DNA from: Lysobacter sp. K5869
GTDB taxonomy: Bacteria > Pseudomonadota > Gammaproteobacteria > Xanthomonadales > Xanthomonadaceae
DNA length: 64,000 bases
Direction of reading: 5' to 3'
Assembly: GCF_018847975.1 (NCBI RefSeq)
Contig: NZ_CP072597.1
Location: 5,247,001-5,311,000 of the forward strand
The position numbers and the translations under genes were made by a program. Under the pieces are notes generated by a model. It searched no databases and was not told the origin of the DNA. It saw only the letters and a list, made by a program, of their open reading frames with translations. Positions 54,307-63,695 of this stretch are shown piece by piece (within the stretch, counting starts at the first letter, position 1; each line of letters starts with the position of its first letter).

Positions 54307-55320
54307 TTATCCCCACCGCACCAGCAGCGCTTTCGCCAACTGCGCATGCAGATAACCGATCCCGCGCGCCAGATGCAGGGTCAGGAACAGCAACACGATG
54401 CCGGTCAGCAGCGACAGCGGCCACAGCAGCGGCGCGGGCAGCAACCCCCAGCCGGCGACGTCGGTGCAGGCCACGTCCAGGCACATCACGCCCTGGAAGA
54501 ACCCCAGCCAGACCGCCAGCGGAATGAAGATCAACGACAGCGACAACGCCAACGCCGTCACCGCGATGCTGAAATACGCCGTGCCCAGCGGCAGCATCAG
54601 CAGCAGATACAACAGCGTGCCCCATGTGCGCGGATCGGTGAACACCTCCTTGATCCGCTCCAGCCACGGCCGCTCGCGGTCGGTGTACAGCGGCCGGCGC
54701 GGCATGCGTTCGCCGAGCATGGTCTCCACCAACCGCCCTTCCACCAGCGCCAGCACCCGCACCGAGCCCAGGAACAGGATCAGCAGCGGCACGCCGACGA
54801 TGAGGATCAACAGCCCCAGCGAGAGCGAGACGCCAGTGGTGACCCAGGTGAAGTAGAACGTGCCCGTCGCCAGCGACAGCAGCATGTAGAACAGCGCGCC
54901 GTAGGTGCGCGGCTCCAGCGCGACGCCGAAGAAGCGGCCCAGCCACGAACGCCGCGGCGCCGGCTTGGGCGGGCGCAGCGCGGTCTGCACGGTGACTTCG
55001 GTGTCGCGGTAGATCTCCGCGACCTCGTCCGGCGCGCCGTAGCTGCCGGCGACGCTGGCGATCACCTCGGCCTCGCTGCGGCCGGGGTTTTCGGCCATTT
55101 CCGAGCGCAGGTATTCCTCCGCGTCGTACAGCGCGTCCTGGATCAGCGCCGGATCGGCGCCGCGCAGCGCGTCGCGCAGACGCTGCAGGTAGTCGGGAAT
55201 CGAACGCGGCAGATCGGCGTCGCGGCCGGCGGCGGCGTGCGCGGGATCGGCGCGTTCGGCGTCGGCCGGCGCGGTGTCGGCGGAGGTGGGGAGGTGGGCG
55301 GTGCCGGCTGTGACGTTCAT
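54307..55320 (-). CDS. Membrane protein with HAAS-like N-terminus and sensor-type helices
   Basis: 337 residues. The N-terminal soluble part (about 40-110, with PDYLQRLRDALRGADPALIQDALYDAEEYL) resembles the HAAS/DUF1700 domain that PadR-linked membrane proteins carry. The rest has two repeated blocks of helices, each opening with EPRTYGALFYMLLSL or DPRTWGTLLYLLLML, as in the putative sensor domain family. The ATG overlaps the PadR gene stop by 4 bp. It is probably the target or partner of the PadR regulator and acts in the inner membrane. Confidence 0.85.
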   Translation of the reverse strand: MNVTAGTAHLPTSADTAPADAERADPAHAAAGRDADLPRSIPDYLQRLRDALRGADPALIQDALYDAEEYLRSEMAENPGRSEAEVIASVAGSYGAPDEVAEIYRDTEVTVQTALRPPKPAPRRSWLGRFFGVALEPRTYGALFYMLLSLATGTFYFTWVTTGVSLSLGLLILIVGVPLLILFLGSVRVLALVEGRLVETMLGERMPRRPLYTDRERPWLERIKEVFTDPRTWGTLLYLLLMLPLGTAYFSIAVTALALSLSLIFIPLAVWLGFFQGVMCLDVACTDVAGWGLLPAPLLWPLSLLTGIVLLFLTLHLARGIGYLHAQLAKALLVRWG

Positions 55321-55682
55321 GGATCGAGCCCCTGCAAGACGGAATCGACGGAGTCGCGGGTCGCGCGCCAGGCTTGCGCCCATTCGCGCAGAACCGCCCG
55401 GCCGCTGTCGGTGATGCGGTAATAGCGCCGCGGCGGGCCGGTCACCGACGGCTCGACGTGGCTGTCCAACAAGCCCGCCGCGCCGAGGTTGCGCAGCACC
55501 GGATACAGCGCGCTCTGCTTGCCGCTGAGCACGCCCTCGCCCTCGCGCTCCAGGCGCTTGGCGATCTGGTAGCCGTACATCGGCTCGTCCGCCGCGCCCA
55601 GCACCGCCAGCAGCGCCAGCGACACCGTCCCGGTGCTGAGCTCCTTCTGGAATTTGCGCAGGTGGCTGTCGAGGTCGGTCAT
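55317..55682 (-). CDS. PadR family transcriptional regulator
   Basis: 121 residues. A PadR winged helix: TVSLALLAVLGAADEPMYGYQIAKRLE, then LYPVLRNLGAAGLLDS and GPPRRYYRITDSGR with the Y-Y-x-I/L-T-x-x-G wing. It is likely autoregulatory and controls the membrane protein gene it overlaps by 4 bp. Ligand unknown. Confidence 0.93.
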   Translation of the reverse strand: MTDLDSHLRKFQKELSTGTVSLALLAVLGAADEPMYGYQIAKRLEREGEGVLSGKQSALYPVLRNLGAAGLLDSHVEPSVTGPPRRYYRITDSGRAVLREWAQAWRATRDSVDSVLQGLDP

Positions 55683-55867
55683 GGCGGCGGGTGGGTAGTC
55701 TGGTGCTCAGGCTATTGCGAAGTTCGGTATAGCGAATGTGCCGGTAGTCACTGGGAGATAGCGGATAGGAGGTAGGAGGTAGAGACAGCGGGGGGCGTGC
55801 ACTGCATTTGCTAACTCCTACCTCCTATCCGCTACCTTCTAGCTCCCCGCCCGCCACCGGAGCCGCC

Positions 55868-56332
55868 ATGCACTTCCCCCGACCCGATCCCGATCAGCTC
55901 GCGCGCCTGCACCGCTTCGCCGGCGATTGGGCCGGGCCCGAGCTGGCCCAGCCCTCGCCTTGGGGCGCCGGCGGTCCGGCGCACGGGCGCGGGCGCTTCC
56001 GCGTCGGCCTGGACGGCGTCGCCTTGTTGCAGGACTACGAACAAGAGAAGGACGGCCAAGTGGTGTTCCGCGGCCACGGCGTGTTCCTGGTCGAACCCGA
56101 CAGCGGCGACGTGCTGTGGTGGTGGTTCGACTCGTTCGGCTTTCCCGCCGAACCCGCGCGCGGTCGCTGGGACGGCGAGGTGCTGCGCTTCGAGCGCGCC
56201 ACGCCGCGCGGCGAATCGCGCATGCGCTACGAGTTCGGCGGCGACAGCTACCGCTTCGTGATCGAGAATCGCTTTCCCGGCCAGACCGACTTCGCCGAAT
56301 TCATCCGCGGCGACTACGCGCGCCAGGCCTGA
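55868..56332 (+). CDS. DUF1579-like protein
   Basis: 154 residues, probably cytoplasmic (no signal peptide). A beta-rich, lipocalin-like pattern of the DUF1579 type: [10 protein letters not shown] at the N-terminus, [24 protein letters not shown] in the middle, [12 protein letters not shown], then [19 protein letters not shown]. Family function is unknown. It starts 28 bp before the cyclophilin gene and may be co-transcribed with it. Confidence 0.78.
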   Translation: MHFPRPDPDQLARLHRFAGDWAGPELAQPSPWGAGGPAHGRGRFRVGLDGVALLQDYEQEKDGQVVFRGHGVFLVEPDSGDVLWWWFDSFGFPAEPARGRWDGEVLRFERATPRGESRMRYEFGGDSYRFVIENRFPGQTDFAEFIRGDYARQA

Positions 56333-56360
56333 CCCCGAACCCGCAGCACAAAGGACGCTC

Positions 56361-57278
56361 ATGACTTCGATTCCGCGCACCGCCCTGCTCGCCGCTTCGC
56401 TGCTGCTCGCCGCCGCCTCGGCCGGCGCCGCCGCGCCCGCCAAGGGCCGCACCATGCAGCAGGTGCTCGACGCCAGCCAGCCCGCCGACTGGCGCCCGCT
56501 GGACCCGCAAAACACCGTGTATCTGGAGCTCGAACGCGGCCGCGTGGTGATCGAGCTGGCGCCGCAGTTCGCGCCCGCGCACGTCGCCAACATCCGCGCG
56601 CTGGCCCACAACGGCTATTGGAACGGCTTGAGCGTCAACCGTTCGCAGGACAACTACGTGGTGCAGTGGGGCGACCCGGAAGAAGACGCGGCCAAGCGCA
56701 AGCCGCTCGGCGCGGGCGCCAAGGACAAGCTGCCGGCCGAGTTCGCGCGCAAGAGCGCCGGCCTGAAAATGACCGTGCTGCCCGACGCCGACGGCTGGGC
56801 CAAGCAAGCCGGTTTCGTCGACGGCTTCCCGGCCGCGCGCGATTCCGCCACCGGTTCGAGCTGGCTGACCCATTGCTACGGCACCGTCGGCGCCGGCCGC
56901 GACATGGCGCCCGATTCCAGCAACGGCAGCGAGCTGTACGTGGTGATCGGCCAATCGCCGCGCCACCTGGACCGCAACATCACCACGGTCGGCCGGGTCG
57001 TGCAGGGCATTGAACTGCTGTCGGTGCTGCCGCGCGGCACCGGCGCGCTCGGTTTCTACGAGAAACCCGAGCAGCGCGCGCCGATCGTCTCGATCCGGCT
57101 CGCCGCCGACGTGCCCGAGGGGCAGCGCGCCAAGCTCGAGGTGCTGCGCACCGATACGCCGCTGTTCGCCGAACTGGTGGAATCGCGGCGCAACCGTCGC
57201 GACGATTGGTATCTGCAGCCGGCCGGGCACATCAACGTGTGCAACGTGCCGTTGCCGGTGCGCGAGAAGAAGGGCTGA
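56361..57278 (+). CDS. Exported cyclophilin-type peptidyl-prolyl isomerase
   Basis: 305 residues with a signal peptide ([19 protein letters not shown]). The cyclophilin core has [24 protein letters not shown] and the later [30 protein letters not shown]. It is longer than a minimal cyclophilin because of N- and C-terminal extensions. It would catalyse proline isomerisation during folding of periplasmic or secreted proteins, useful beside many secreted hydrolases. It ends in a basic tail (VREKKG). Confidence 0.88.
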   Translation: MTSIPRTALLAASLLLAAASAGAAAPAKGRTMQQVLDASQPADWRPLDPQNTVYLELERGRVVIELAPQFAPAHVANIRALAHNGYWNGLSVNRSQDNYVVQWGDPEEDAAKRKPLGAGAKDKLPAEFARKSAGLKMTVLPDADGWAKQAGFVDGFPAARDSATGSSWLTHCYGTVGAGRDMAPDSSNGSELYVVIGQSPRHLDRNITTVGRVVQGIELLSVLPRGTGALGFYEKPEQRAPIVSIRLAADVPEGQRAKLEVLRTDTPLFAELVESRRNRRDDWYLQPAGHINVCNVPLPVREKKG

Positions 57279-57309
57279 GTCGCCGCGGCGCTTCCGGCGA
57301 AACGCTCCC

Positions 57310-57410
57310 GGCCGTCATGCCCGCGAAGGCGGGCATCGAGGGCTATATCGGGAGCTCGCGCTGAAGTCTCTTAGTCCCCGCTTTCGCGGGGACGACGGGC
57401 GAGAAGGGAC
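57310..57410. repeat. Inverted GCGGGGA/TCCCCGC-type intergenic palindromes
   Basis: GTCATGCCCGCGAAGGCGGGCAT at about 57315 and TCCCCGCTTTCGCGGGGACGACGGG at about 57375 are two related hairpin elements facing opposite ways, similar in style to REP family 2 but with different stems. Confidence 0.65.
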
Positions 57411-57433
57411 GCGAGGCGCCGCAGCGCGCCCGC

Positions 57434-58000
57434 TTACTTGCCGACCCGCCCCAGCACCTGATGCTGGAACAAGCACATCCGCACCACGTCGTGATAGCGC
57501 CCGTCGGTGAAGAACTCATCGACCAACACGCCTTCGCGCTGGAAGCCGGCATCTTCGTAAATGCGGATCGCGCGGGTGTTGTCCACGTCCACCAGCAAAT
57601 ACAGCTTGTACAGATTCAACACCCGGAACGCGTAGTTGATCGCCAGCCGCGTCGCCAGCCGCGCATAGCCGCGGCGCTGGTGCTCGGGCGAAATCATGAT
57701 GAGGAATTCGGCGCGTCGGTGCAGATGGTCGATCTCGACCAGCTCGACCAGCCCGATCCGCTCCATCGCGCTGTCCTGGATGATGAACCGGCGCTCGGAC
57801 TGGTCGTGGATGTGCTTGCGGTAAAGCTCTTCGAGTTCGACGAAAGACTCGTACGGCTCCTCGAACCAATACCCCATCACGCTGCGGTTGTTGTTGAGCA
57901 CGTGGATGAAATGCAGATCGCCGCGCTCGAGCGGGCGCAGGGTCACGCCGTTGGCGGAACTCGCGTTGGAAGAAGCGTCTTCGACGGGAATGCTGGTCAT
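57434..58000 (-). CDS. speG: Spermidine N1-acetyltransferase
   Basis: 188 residues of the GNAT superfamily. It acetylates spermidine with acetyl-CoA to limit polyamine toxicity. Strong family matches: [51 protein letters not shown], the acetyl-CoA loop [33 protein letters not shown] and the C-terminal [11 protein letters not shown] start; about 15 extra polar residues precede the conserved domain. It is monocistronic. Confidence 0.95.
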   Translation of the reverse strand: MTSIPVEDASSNASSANGVTLRPLERGDLHFIHVLNNNRSVMGYWFEEPYESFVELEELYRKHIHDQSERRFIIQDSAMERIGLVELVEIDHLHRRAEFLIMISPEHQRRGYARLATRLAINYAFRVLNLYKLYLLVDVDNTRAIRIYEDAGFQREGVLVDEFFTDGRYHDVVRMCLFQHQVLGRVGK

Positions 58001-58161
58001 GCCGCTACCCTACTCCGTCGCGATGCAGCGCGTGTGACGCCACGCGACGGCGTGTGACGATGCGCGCGGATCGCGCCGGACGACGCGCAAACCGATGTTC
58101 ACGCCGCCTTAGCCGCCCGCTGCCTAGCCTCCAGGCTCCCCTTCGATTGGAGGTGCCCGTC

Positions 58162-58458
58162 ATGCCTCTGCTTCGATTGCGCATCACCGGCAACGACGAC
58201 GATGCGCGCGCGGTCGGCAATCTCCTCAACAGCCTCGACGGCATCGAACACGTCGAGGAAGTCGCCGACCTGATGCCGCACATGGACGATGCCGATTCCA
58301 GTTCCGCCGGCCTGCCCGACGACACCGGCCCGGGCGTGCACGAACTGGAGATCGACGCGCCCAACGCCGCCACCGCCGCGAAAGTGCGCGAAGCGGTGGA
58401 AGCGCTGGCCTTCGATCTGGATCTGGTCGTCGAGTTCGAGCCCTCGGAAGAGCGCTGA
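58162..58458 (+). CDS. Small acidic hypothetical protein
   Basis: 98 residues, strongly acidic. Two beta-alpha-beta-like halves (LLRLRITGNDDDARAVGNLL and HELEIDAPNAATAAKVREAV) suggest a ferredoxin-like or ACT-like fold joined by an Asp/Ser-rich linker (MPHMDDADSSSAG). The start ATG follows GGAGG by 7 bp and excludes a long Arg-rich upstream stretch. No function is recognised. It faces the DUF4349 gene convergently. Confidence 0.72.
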   Translation: MPLLRLRITGNDDDARAVGNLLNSLDGIEHVEEVADLMPHMDDADSSSAGLPDDTGPGVHELEIDAPNAATAAKVREAVEALAFDLDLVVEFEPSEER

Positions 58459-58534
58459 GAACGCAAGCCCGACGCCGCCCGCGAAACGCTGCGACCGGCC
58501 AGCCCGTCGCCGGGCCGGCCGATCCGGGCCGGCC

Positions 58535-59425
58535 TCAGCCGCCCGCCGCCTTGCGCCGCGCCCTGCGCGCGCGCATGAACTTCACCAGCAGCCACAGGCA
58601 GAAGCCGCCGACCAAACCCAGCGGCAACAGCACCGCGAACGCGCGGATCAGGAACGCGATCACCGAAGCGACGATGCCGCCGAACTCCTTCAGCGCCTGA
58701 CCGATCTCGCTGGTGCTTTCCTGGGTGGCGGTGGTGGCGAAATCGAAGTTGATCAGCTGGGTGGAAATGCGCCGCTGCTGCTGCGCGGCTTCCTGCTCGG
58801 CGGCCTGCAGCTGCGATTCGATCTCGGCGATGCGCTGCGACAAGGTCAGCACGTCGGCCATCTTCAGATCGCGCCGCTCCTGGAATTCCAGCAAGCGCGC
58901 GTGCTCGCGGCGCAGGCGGTCCTGGCGCATCGAGTTGTCGCGCACGGCCACGGCCAGATCCTCGGCCTGGATGCCGCGCTCGGCGATTTGGTCGCCCTGC
59001 CCGGCCAGCGCGATCAACGGCTCCACGCCCTGCGGCACGATCCGCACCTGCAAGCTGGCGCCGGGGTCGTCGCCGCCGCGCTGGTTCATGCCCAGCACCG
59101 CGCACGCCCCGAACTTGCCGCCGCTGCACGCGTCCTGCACGGCCTTGGCGCGCGCGGCGATCTGGTCGCCGGACAGGCGCACGCGCACGCGATGCTCGTA
59201 CGCCAGCAATACGCCGAGGTCGGCCTTGGCCGAATCCGCGCCGCCGCCCGAGCCCGGCGCTTCCGCCGCCGCAGCCGCAGCCGAGTCGGTGATGGTGGCT
59301 GCGGCTTCCGGCGCGTACTTCTCGCTGCTGCACCCCAGCGCCGTGACGACCAACGCCGTCAGCAACAGCCAGCGCAGCGTCGATCCGGTCTTGCGCGCCG
59401 TCGTCCCCATGTTCGCGTTCTCCAT
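58535..59425 (-). CDS. DUF4349 lipoprotein
   Basis: 296 residues. The lipoprotein signal ends in VVTALGC, with Cys at about residue 32. An Ala/Asp-rich stretch follows, then a soluble region with two Cys (DACSGGKFGACAVLG), a coiled coil at about 160-235 (RREHARLLEFQERRDLKMA, IAEIESQLQAAEQEAAQQQ), and a C-terminal membrane helix followed by a basic tail. This layout matches DUF4349 proteins, whose role is unknown. It is likely anchored in the envelope by both ends. Confidence 0.85.
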   Translation of the reverse strand: MENANMGTTARKTGSTLRWLLLTALVVTALGCSSEKYAPEAAATITDSAAAAAAEAPGSGGGADSAKADLGVLLAYEHRVRVRLSGDQIAARAKAVQDACSGGKFGACAVLGMNQRGGDDPGASLQVRIVPQGVEPLIALAGQGDQIAERGIQAEDLAVAVRDNSMRQDRLRREHARLLEFQERRDLKMADVLTLSQRIAEIESQLQAAEQEAAQQQRRISTQLINFDFATTATQESTSEIGQALKEFGGIVASVIAFLIRAFAVLLPLGLVGGFCLWLLVKFMRARRARRKAAGG

Positions 59426-59660
59426 CGTTCGTTCTCCCTCGCCGTCTTGGCTGGCGGCACTATGCCACGCCCTCGCTCCAACGCGCGGAGCCGCGCGGCG
59501 GGGTCGAAACGCAAGCTTCGCGCAAACGAAAGGGCGGGAGCCGCGGCCCCCGCCCTTGCGCTGTGTCGCTGCCTGTACGGCCCGGAGCCGCCGTGGCGCG
59601 CGGCGAGCGTCACCGAAGCCCACGCCGCCGCGAGCCCGCACGGCCCGAGACCGGCCCGCC

Positions 59661-62300
59661 TCAGAACTTGTACTTCACCCCCACCGTGACGAAGCGGCCG
59701 AGCGCGTCGTACTGGGTGATGTCGTACGGCAACGCGCCGCCGGCCGGATCGAACGGCGGCGCCTTGTCGGCGAGGTTCTGCACCGAGGCGTACAGCGTGG
59801 TGTTCTGCAGCCCCTCGTAACCGACGTACAGATCGAACTGGTGGTAGTCGTCGACCTTGCTGCGCAGACCCGGATTGCTGCGCGCATCGACCACCTGCTG
59901 CTGGTAGCCGCCGATGTAGCGCCACGACAGCTGCGCGTTCCAATCGCCGTGGCCCCAGGCCAGCGAGGTGATGCCGCGCCACTTCGGCAGCGCGCCGAAC
60001 AGGTTGCTGCCGGCGCCGTCGCGCTTGGCCTGCCCGGCCACCAGCGGCTGCTCATAGCTCAGCAGGCGGGTCCAGGTGCCGTCCAGGGTCCAGGTGTCTT
60101 CGCCGGCGTGCCAGACCTTGCGGCCTTCGATATCGAAACCCGTAGTGGTCAGCGTGCCCTGGTTGGCGTAGCGGTTCTCCACCAGTTGCAGGCGGCCCTG
60201 CGCGTCGCGGGTGACGCGGCCCGGATTCGCGGCCGGGTTCGACACCACGAACTGCACGTTGTCCGGCGCGATCAGATCGTCCTGGCGGATGCGGTACAGA
60301 TCGATGCCCAGGCTGGTGTCGGCGTCCGGCGCCCACAGCAGGCCGAGGTTGATGTTGCTGGAGCGCTCGGCCTTCAGGTTGGAATTGCCGGCGCGCAGGA
60401 TCGTCACGCCGCGCGAGGCGCCGGGCTGGACCGGGTCGTAGGGATCGATCACCGAGCCGTAGCTGATCGTGGTGCTCTGCGCGATCTCCGGCAGCGACGG
60501 CGCGCGGAAGCCGCGCGAGGCGTTGAAGCGCAGCAGGAAATCGTCGTTGAGCTGCCAGCGCACGCCGAGCTTGGGCGAGAACGCGCTGCCGAAGTCGCTG
60601 TAGTGGTCGCCGCGGCCGGCCAGCTGCACTTCCACCTGTTCCCAGGGCTTGAGGCTGAGCTCGAAGAACGCGGCGGCGACGCGGCGGTCGCCGTCGATCA
60701 GATTGATCGCCGGACGCAGCTCGGTGCCCGACAGCACCTGCGGGCTGGTGCGCGCGTCCTGCGCTTCGTCGCGGAACTCAACGCCCGCGGCCACGCCGAC
60801 ATCGCCGGCGCGCCACTGGAACGGGAAGCCGGAGATCTTGCCGCTGAGCGTGCTCAGCCGATACGTGCCCGGGCGGCGCGTGGACAGGCGCAGCGCGTCG
60901 AGCGCGCCGGGCGTGCGCGAGGGATTGAGGAAGTCGTAGCTGCCGTCGCGCAGCACCTGCTCGAACGCGTAGCGGTTGAGGAAGTTGCGCACGTACTCGC
61001 GCTGGCGGCTTTCCGAATGGCTGGCGGCGACTTCCCAATCCCACACCTCGCCGTGCCCGCGCAGGCCGAACAGCGCGCGCGAGAACTGCGACTTGTTGAT
61101 CTTGTAGCGCGCGCCGAGGTCGAGGAAGGAGTACTCGAACGGGGTCGGCACCGCATTGGGATTGTTCGGATGGCCGACCGGCAACACCGCCGGGATGTCG
61201 ACCAGGCGGCCGGTGCTGCGGTCGTAGGCGCGCAAGCCGGCGCCGACCGTCATCGGCGCGCTGAAGTACGCGCCGTTGTGGCTGGTGCTGTAGAGGATTT
61301 CGCCGAAGCCCTGGACCTTATCGTTGAACCACACATCGCCGGCGACCAGCGCCTGATAGCGCTCCACGTCGGGAATGAGCGTGCGGTAAGGCTGGGTGTT
61401 GAAGGCGCAGGCGTTGCCCGGCAGCGGGCTGCCGAAATCGCTGTACGGCCGCGACTGCGTGCCCGGCTGGCAGGCGAACGCGACCGGCGCGCGCGGGTTG
61501 CTCAGGAACGCGCCGCCCTGGGTCGACCAACCGGCCAGACGGCCGCCCGGTTCGGAGCGGTAATCGCCGCTCTTGGTCAGATCGCGCTCGTCGGCGTTGA
61601 GTTGGCCGCGCTTGAACACGTCCAGGCTGAAACGCAGGCTGTAACCGTCCTTGCTCGGATCGCCGTGGCCGGCGCGCAGGCCCAGACTCTGCTGATCGAT
61701 GCCGCCTTCGGTGGCCGCGCCATACGAAGCGTCGACTTCCACGCCCTCGATCTTCTTGCGCAGGATCAGATTGACCACACCGGCGATTGCGTCGGAACCG
61801 TACAGCGCCGACGCGCCGTCCTTGAGGATTTCCACGCGTTCGATCGCGCCCAGCGGCAGCGCGTTGAGATCGACGAAGTTGTCCTGGGTGCTCTGAGCGA
61901 AGCCGTACGACGCCACGCGGTAGCCGTTGACCAGCACCAGGGTGTTCTTCTGGCTCAGGCCGCGCAGCGAGACGCCGGCCGAGCCGTTGGCGAAGCTGCC
62001 GGTGTACTGCTCGTTGAAGCTGTTGCCGCTGTTGACGGTGAGGCTGCGCAGCAGGTCGGAGACGGTGACCTTGCCGCTCTTCTCGATCTGCGCGCGGTCG
62101 AGCACCAGCACCGGATTCACCCCGGCTTCGTCGCTGCGCTTGAGGTTGGTGCCGGTGACCTGCACCGCGTCGAGGGTGACGCCGGGGCCGGCGGCATCGG
62201 CCGCGTCGGCGGCCTGCGCCAGCGGCGCGGCCAGGGCGAGCGCGAGCGCCAGCGACAAACGTCGGTAACGCACTTCGGGATTGCGGACGAACGAAGCCAT
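59661..62300 (-). CDS. TonB-dependent outer-membrane receptor
   Basis: 879 residues. Signal peptide ending AAPLAQA. The plug domain (about 40-160) has VTLDAVQVTGTNLKR, KVTVSDLLRSLTVNSG, GVSLRGLSQKNTLVLVNGYR and ERVEILKDGASALYGSDAIAGVVN. A 22-strand barrel follows, with RFNASRGFRAPSLPEI and LKAERSSNINLGL, ending GVKYKF with the C-terminal aromatic expected for BamA insertion. It imports an unknown ligand using TonB energy. It has a long leader with a candidate promoter near 62820-62852. No transport partner lies nearby. Confidence 0.95.
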   Translation of the reverse strand: MASFVRNPEVRYRRLSLALALALAAPLAQAADAADAAGPGVTLDAVQVTGTNLKRSDEAGVNPVLVLDRAQIEKSGKVTVSDLLRSLTVNSGNSFNEQYTGSFANGSAGVSLRGLSQKNTLVLVNGYRVASYGFAQSTQDNFVDLNALPLGAIERVEILKDGASALYGSDAIAGVVNLILRKKIEGVEVDASYGAATEGGIDQQSLGLRAGHGDPSKDGYSLRFSLDVFKRGQLNADERDLTKSGDYRSEPGGRLAGWSTQGGAFLSNPRAPVAFACQPGTQSRPYSDFGSPLPGNACAFNTQPYRTLIPDVERYQALVAGDVWFNDKVQGFGEILYSTSHNGAYFSAPMTVGAGLRAYDRSTGRLVDIPAVLPVGHPNNPNAVPTPFEYSFLDLGARYKINKSQFSRALFGLRGHGEVWDWEVAASHSESRQREYVRNFLNRYAFEQVLRDGSYDFLNPSRTPGALDALRLSTRRPGTYRLSTLSGKISGFPFQWRAGDVGVAAGVEFRDEAQDARTSPQVLSGTELRPAINLIDGDRRVAAAFFELSLKPWEQVEVQLAGRGDHYSDFGSAFSPKLGVRWQLNDDFLLRFNASRGFRAPSLPEIAQSTTISYGSVIDPYDPVQPGASRGVTILRAGNSNLKAERSSNINLGLLWAPDADTSLGIDLYRIRQDDLIAPDNVQFVVSNPAANPGRVTRDAQGRLQLVENRYANQGTLTTTGFDIEGRKVWHAGEDTWTLDGTWTRLLSYEQPLVAGQAKRDGAGSNLFGALPKWRGITSLAWGHGDWNAQLSWRYIGGYQQQVVDARSNPGLRSKVDDYHQFDLYVGYEGLQNTTLYASVQNLADKAPPFDPAGGALPYDITQYDALGRFVTVGVKYKF

Positions 62301-62821
62301 GAAGAGTTCCTGCAAGACGTGGGAGAGGGGAAACGCGAAGAAAAAGCCGGCCCGCGACGGCGTGCGGCCGCCTGCGCCGCGCTGAGCGCGGCACGGTCGT
62401 TGGGAGGGGAGAGAGACGAGTGCGGGGTTAACCGCAGGTCGCACGCCGCGCGGGCCGGTGGGAAACGGGTTCGGAGGAGACGGGTCCGAAGAAAACGGAG
62501 AGTCGGTTCGGCAGGTTCGGCCGCTTGCGCTTAGCGCATCGGCCTCGCCCGCCCGCTACACATCGCGCGCATTCGCGCGGTCGCGGTCGAGCGCAAGGAC
62601 GGGAGGGCGAAGGAGCGGAACGACATGGCGAGGCAACCTTGGAAACCGGGAAACGGAACGGCGGCGTGCGCGAAAGCGCGGCGGTCTCAGCGGCGACACA
62701 TAGCCATGCGACACCCACCGGCGAAGCGGCGGTTGGCGGACGGCGAGGAAGTCGGGCTCAGTGCGTTCACGGCGGTGGGATCGGTTGCGGAGGAAGGTCG
62801 CGGCGAGGGCCGGCGACGGGG

Positions 62822-62852
62822 TTTATGTTGCATCGCGATAAAGCGATGTCAA
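62822..62852 (-). promoter_or_regulatory. Candidate promoter with internal operator for the TonB receptor
   Basis: On the minus strand TTGACA (62852-62847) is a perfect -35. The spacer and flank contain the inverted repeat CATCGC-GATAAA-GCGATG (62831-62848). CATAAA or ACATAA about 18-19 bp further is a possible -10. A repressor bound to the palindrome would block the promoter. There is no other gene on this strand before the receptor. Confidence 0.5.
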
Positions 62853-62945
62853 TCGAGGCGCGGCCCTGGCGAGTCGCGAAACCGGCGGTCCGCGGGCAGC
62901 GGCGCGGACCGCCGGAACTCGCCCTGTTCAGCCGCAACGCCTGCG

Positions 62946-63024
62946 GCATAAGGCTATGACGGATTCGCGCGTGGCCTCGGCGGCGACCGCGATCGACCCG
63001 CTGGCGCATGAGGCCATGACCGAT
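62946..63024. repeat. 19-bp direct repeat, 60 bp apart
   Basis: GCATAAGGCTATGACGGAT at 62946 and GCATGAGGCCATGACCGAT at 63006 differ at three positions. Their meaning is unknown; a 51-codon frame starting at 62957 spans both but has little else to support it. Confidence 0.55.
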
Positions 63025-63104
63025 GGTTATGAAACCTGCGCCCTTGCGGCCCCGGAAATCCGACCCGCGACACGGCAACTGCGCAAAAACCCGCCCGAAG
63101 GCCA

Positions 63105-63365
63105 CCTGTAGGAGCGGCGCGAGCCGCGACCGCGCCGCAGCAATTCCCCGCGAATCCGCGCTATTTCCGTCGTTCCGGCGAAAGCCGGAACCATTTTGAT
63201 TTTGCGTCGTCGCCCAAAGGCTCAGGAGCAACGGCAACCGCAAAATGGATTCCGGCTTTCGCCGGAATGACGGGCACGAGTTCCGGCGTTCGTCGGAATG
63301 ACGGGCACGAGCTCCGGCTTTCGCCGGAATGACGGATACGAGTTCCGGCTTTCGCCGGAATGACG
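63105..63365. repeat. REP-like elements: one family 1, then a family 2 cluster
   Basis: TGTAGGAGCGGCGCGAGCC starts at about 63108. Family 2 copies follow: TTCCGGCGAAAGCCGGAACC (about 63173) and, in reverse orientation, TTCCGGCTTTCGCCGGAATG at about 63250, 63311 and 63340, plus one variant (TTCCGGCGTTCGTCGGAATG at about 63281). The last four are tandem, with an ACGGGCACGAG-type linker. Confidence 0.85.
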
Positions 63366-63695
63366 GGCCTGGGGCTGCGGGCTTCGAGGACGAAGGCTTC
63401 AGGACTTCGGGACGCGACTGCAGAGCCACGGGGCGGCGATGGCTAGCGACCGCGGCAGCGCCGCAACAGGCCGGTCGCTTTACCCGGCATGCCGGTTGCC
63501 TTGACCGCCAAACCGCCCACGAAGCAAACCCGCCGTCGCCGCCCCGCGCCGCGCGGCCCACACCCTGCGGCCCGCGCCGCCACGCCCCGGCGCGGTCGCC
63601 CATCCGCCCCGACCAATGACCCATGCAGCGGTCATCCCCATGCCCTATCCTGCGCGCCAACCGGCCTCCGGCCGTCCCACGCCCCGAGATTCCTC

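Larger units (their letters stand above)
62301..63695. other. Non-coding region: TonB-receptor leader, short repeats, REP families 1 and 2
   Basis: 1.4 kb with no convincing gene; several overlapping high-GC frames lack any motif or ribosome site. From right to left it holds REP family 2 copies (63170-63365), one family 1 element (about 63108-63140), an 18-19-bp direct repeat (62946 and 63006), and a minus-strand promoter candidate at 62822-62852 that would give a leader of about 500 nt to the receptor gene. Confidence 0.6.

Noticed and set aside
62525..62959. Small plus-strand genes in the gap upstream of the TonB receptor
   Set aside because: Two overlapping frames of Gly/Arg-rich sequence without motifs. 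They run over the candidate receptor promoter.
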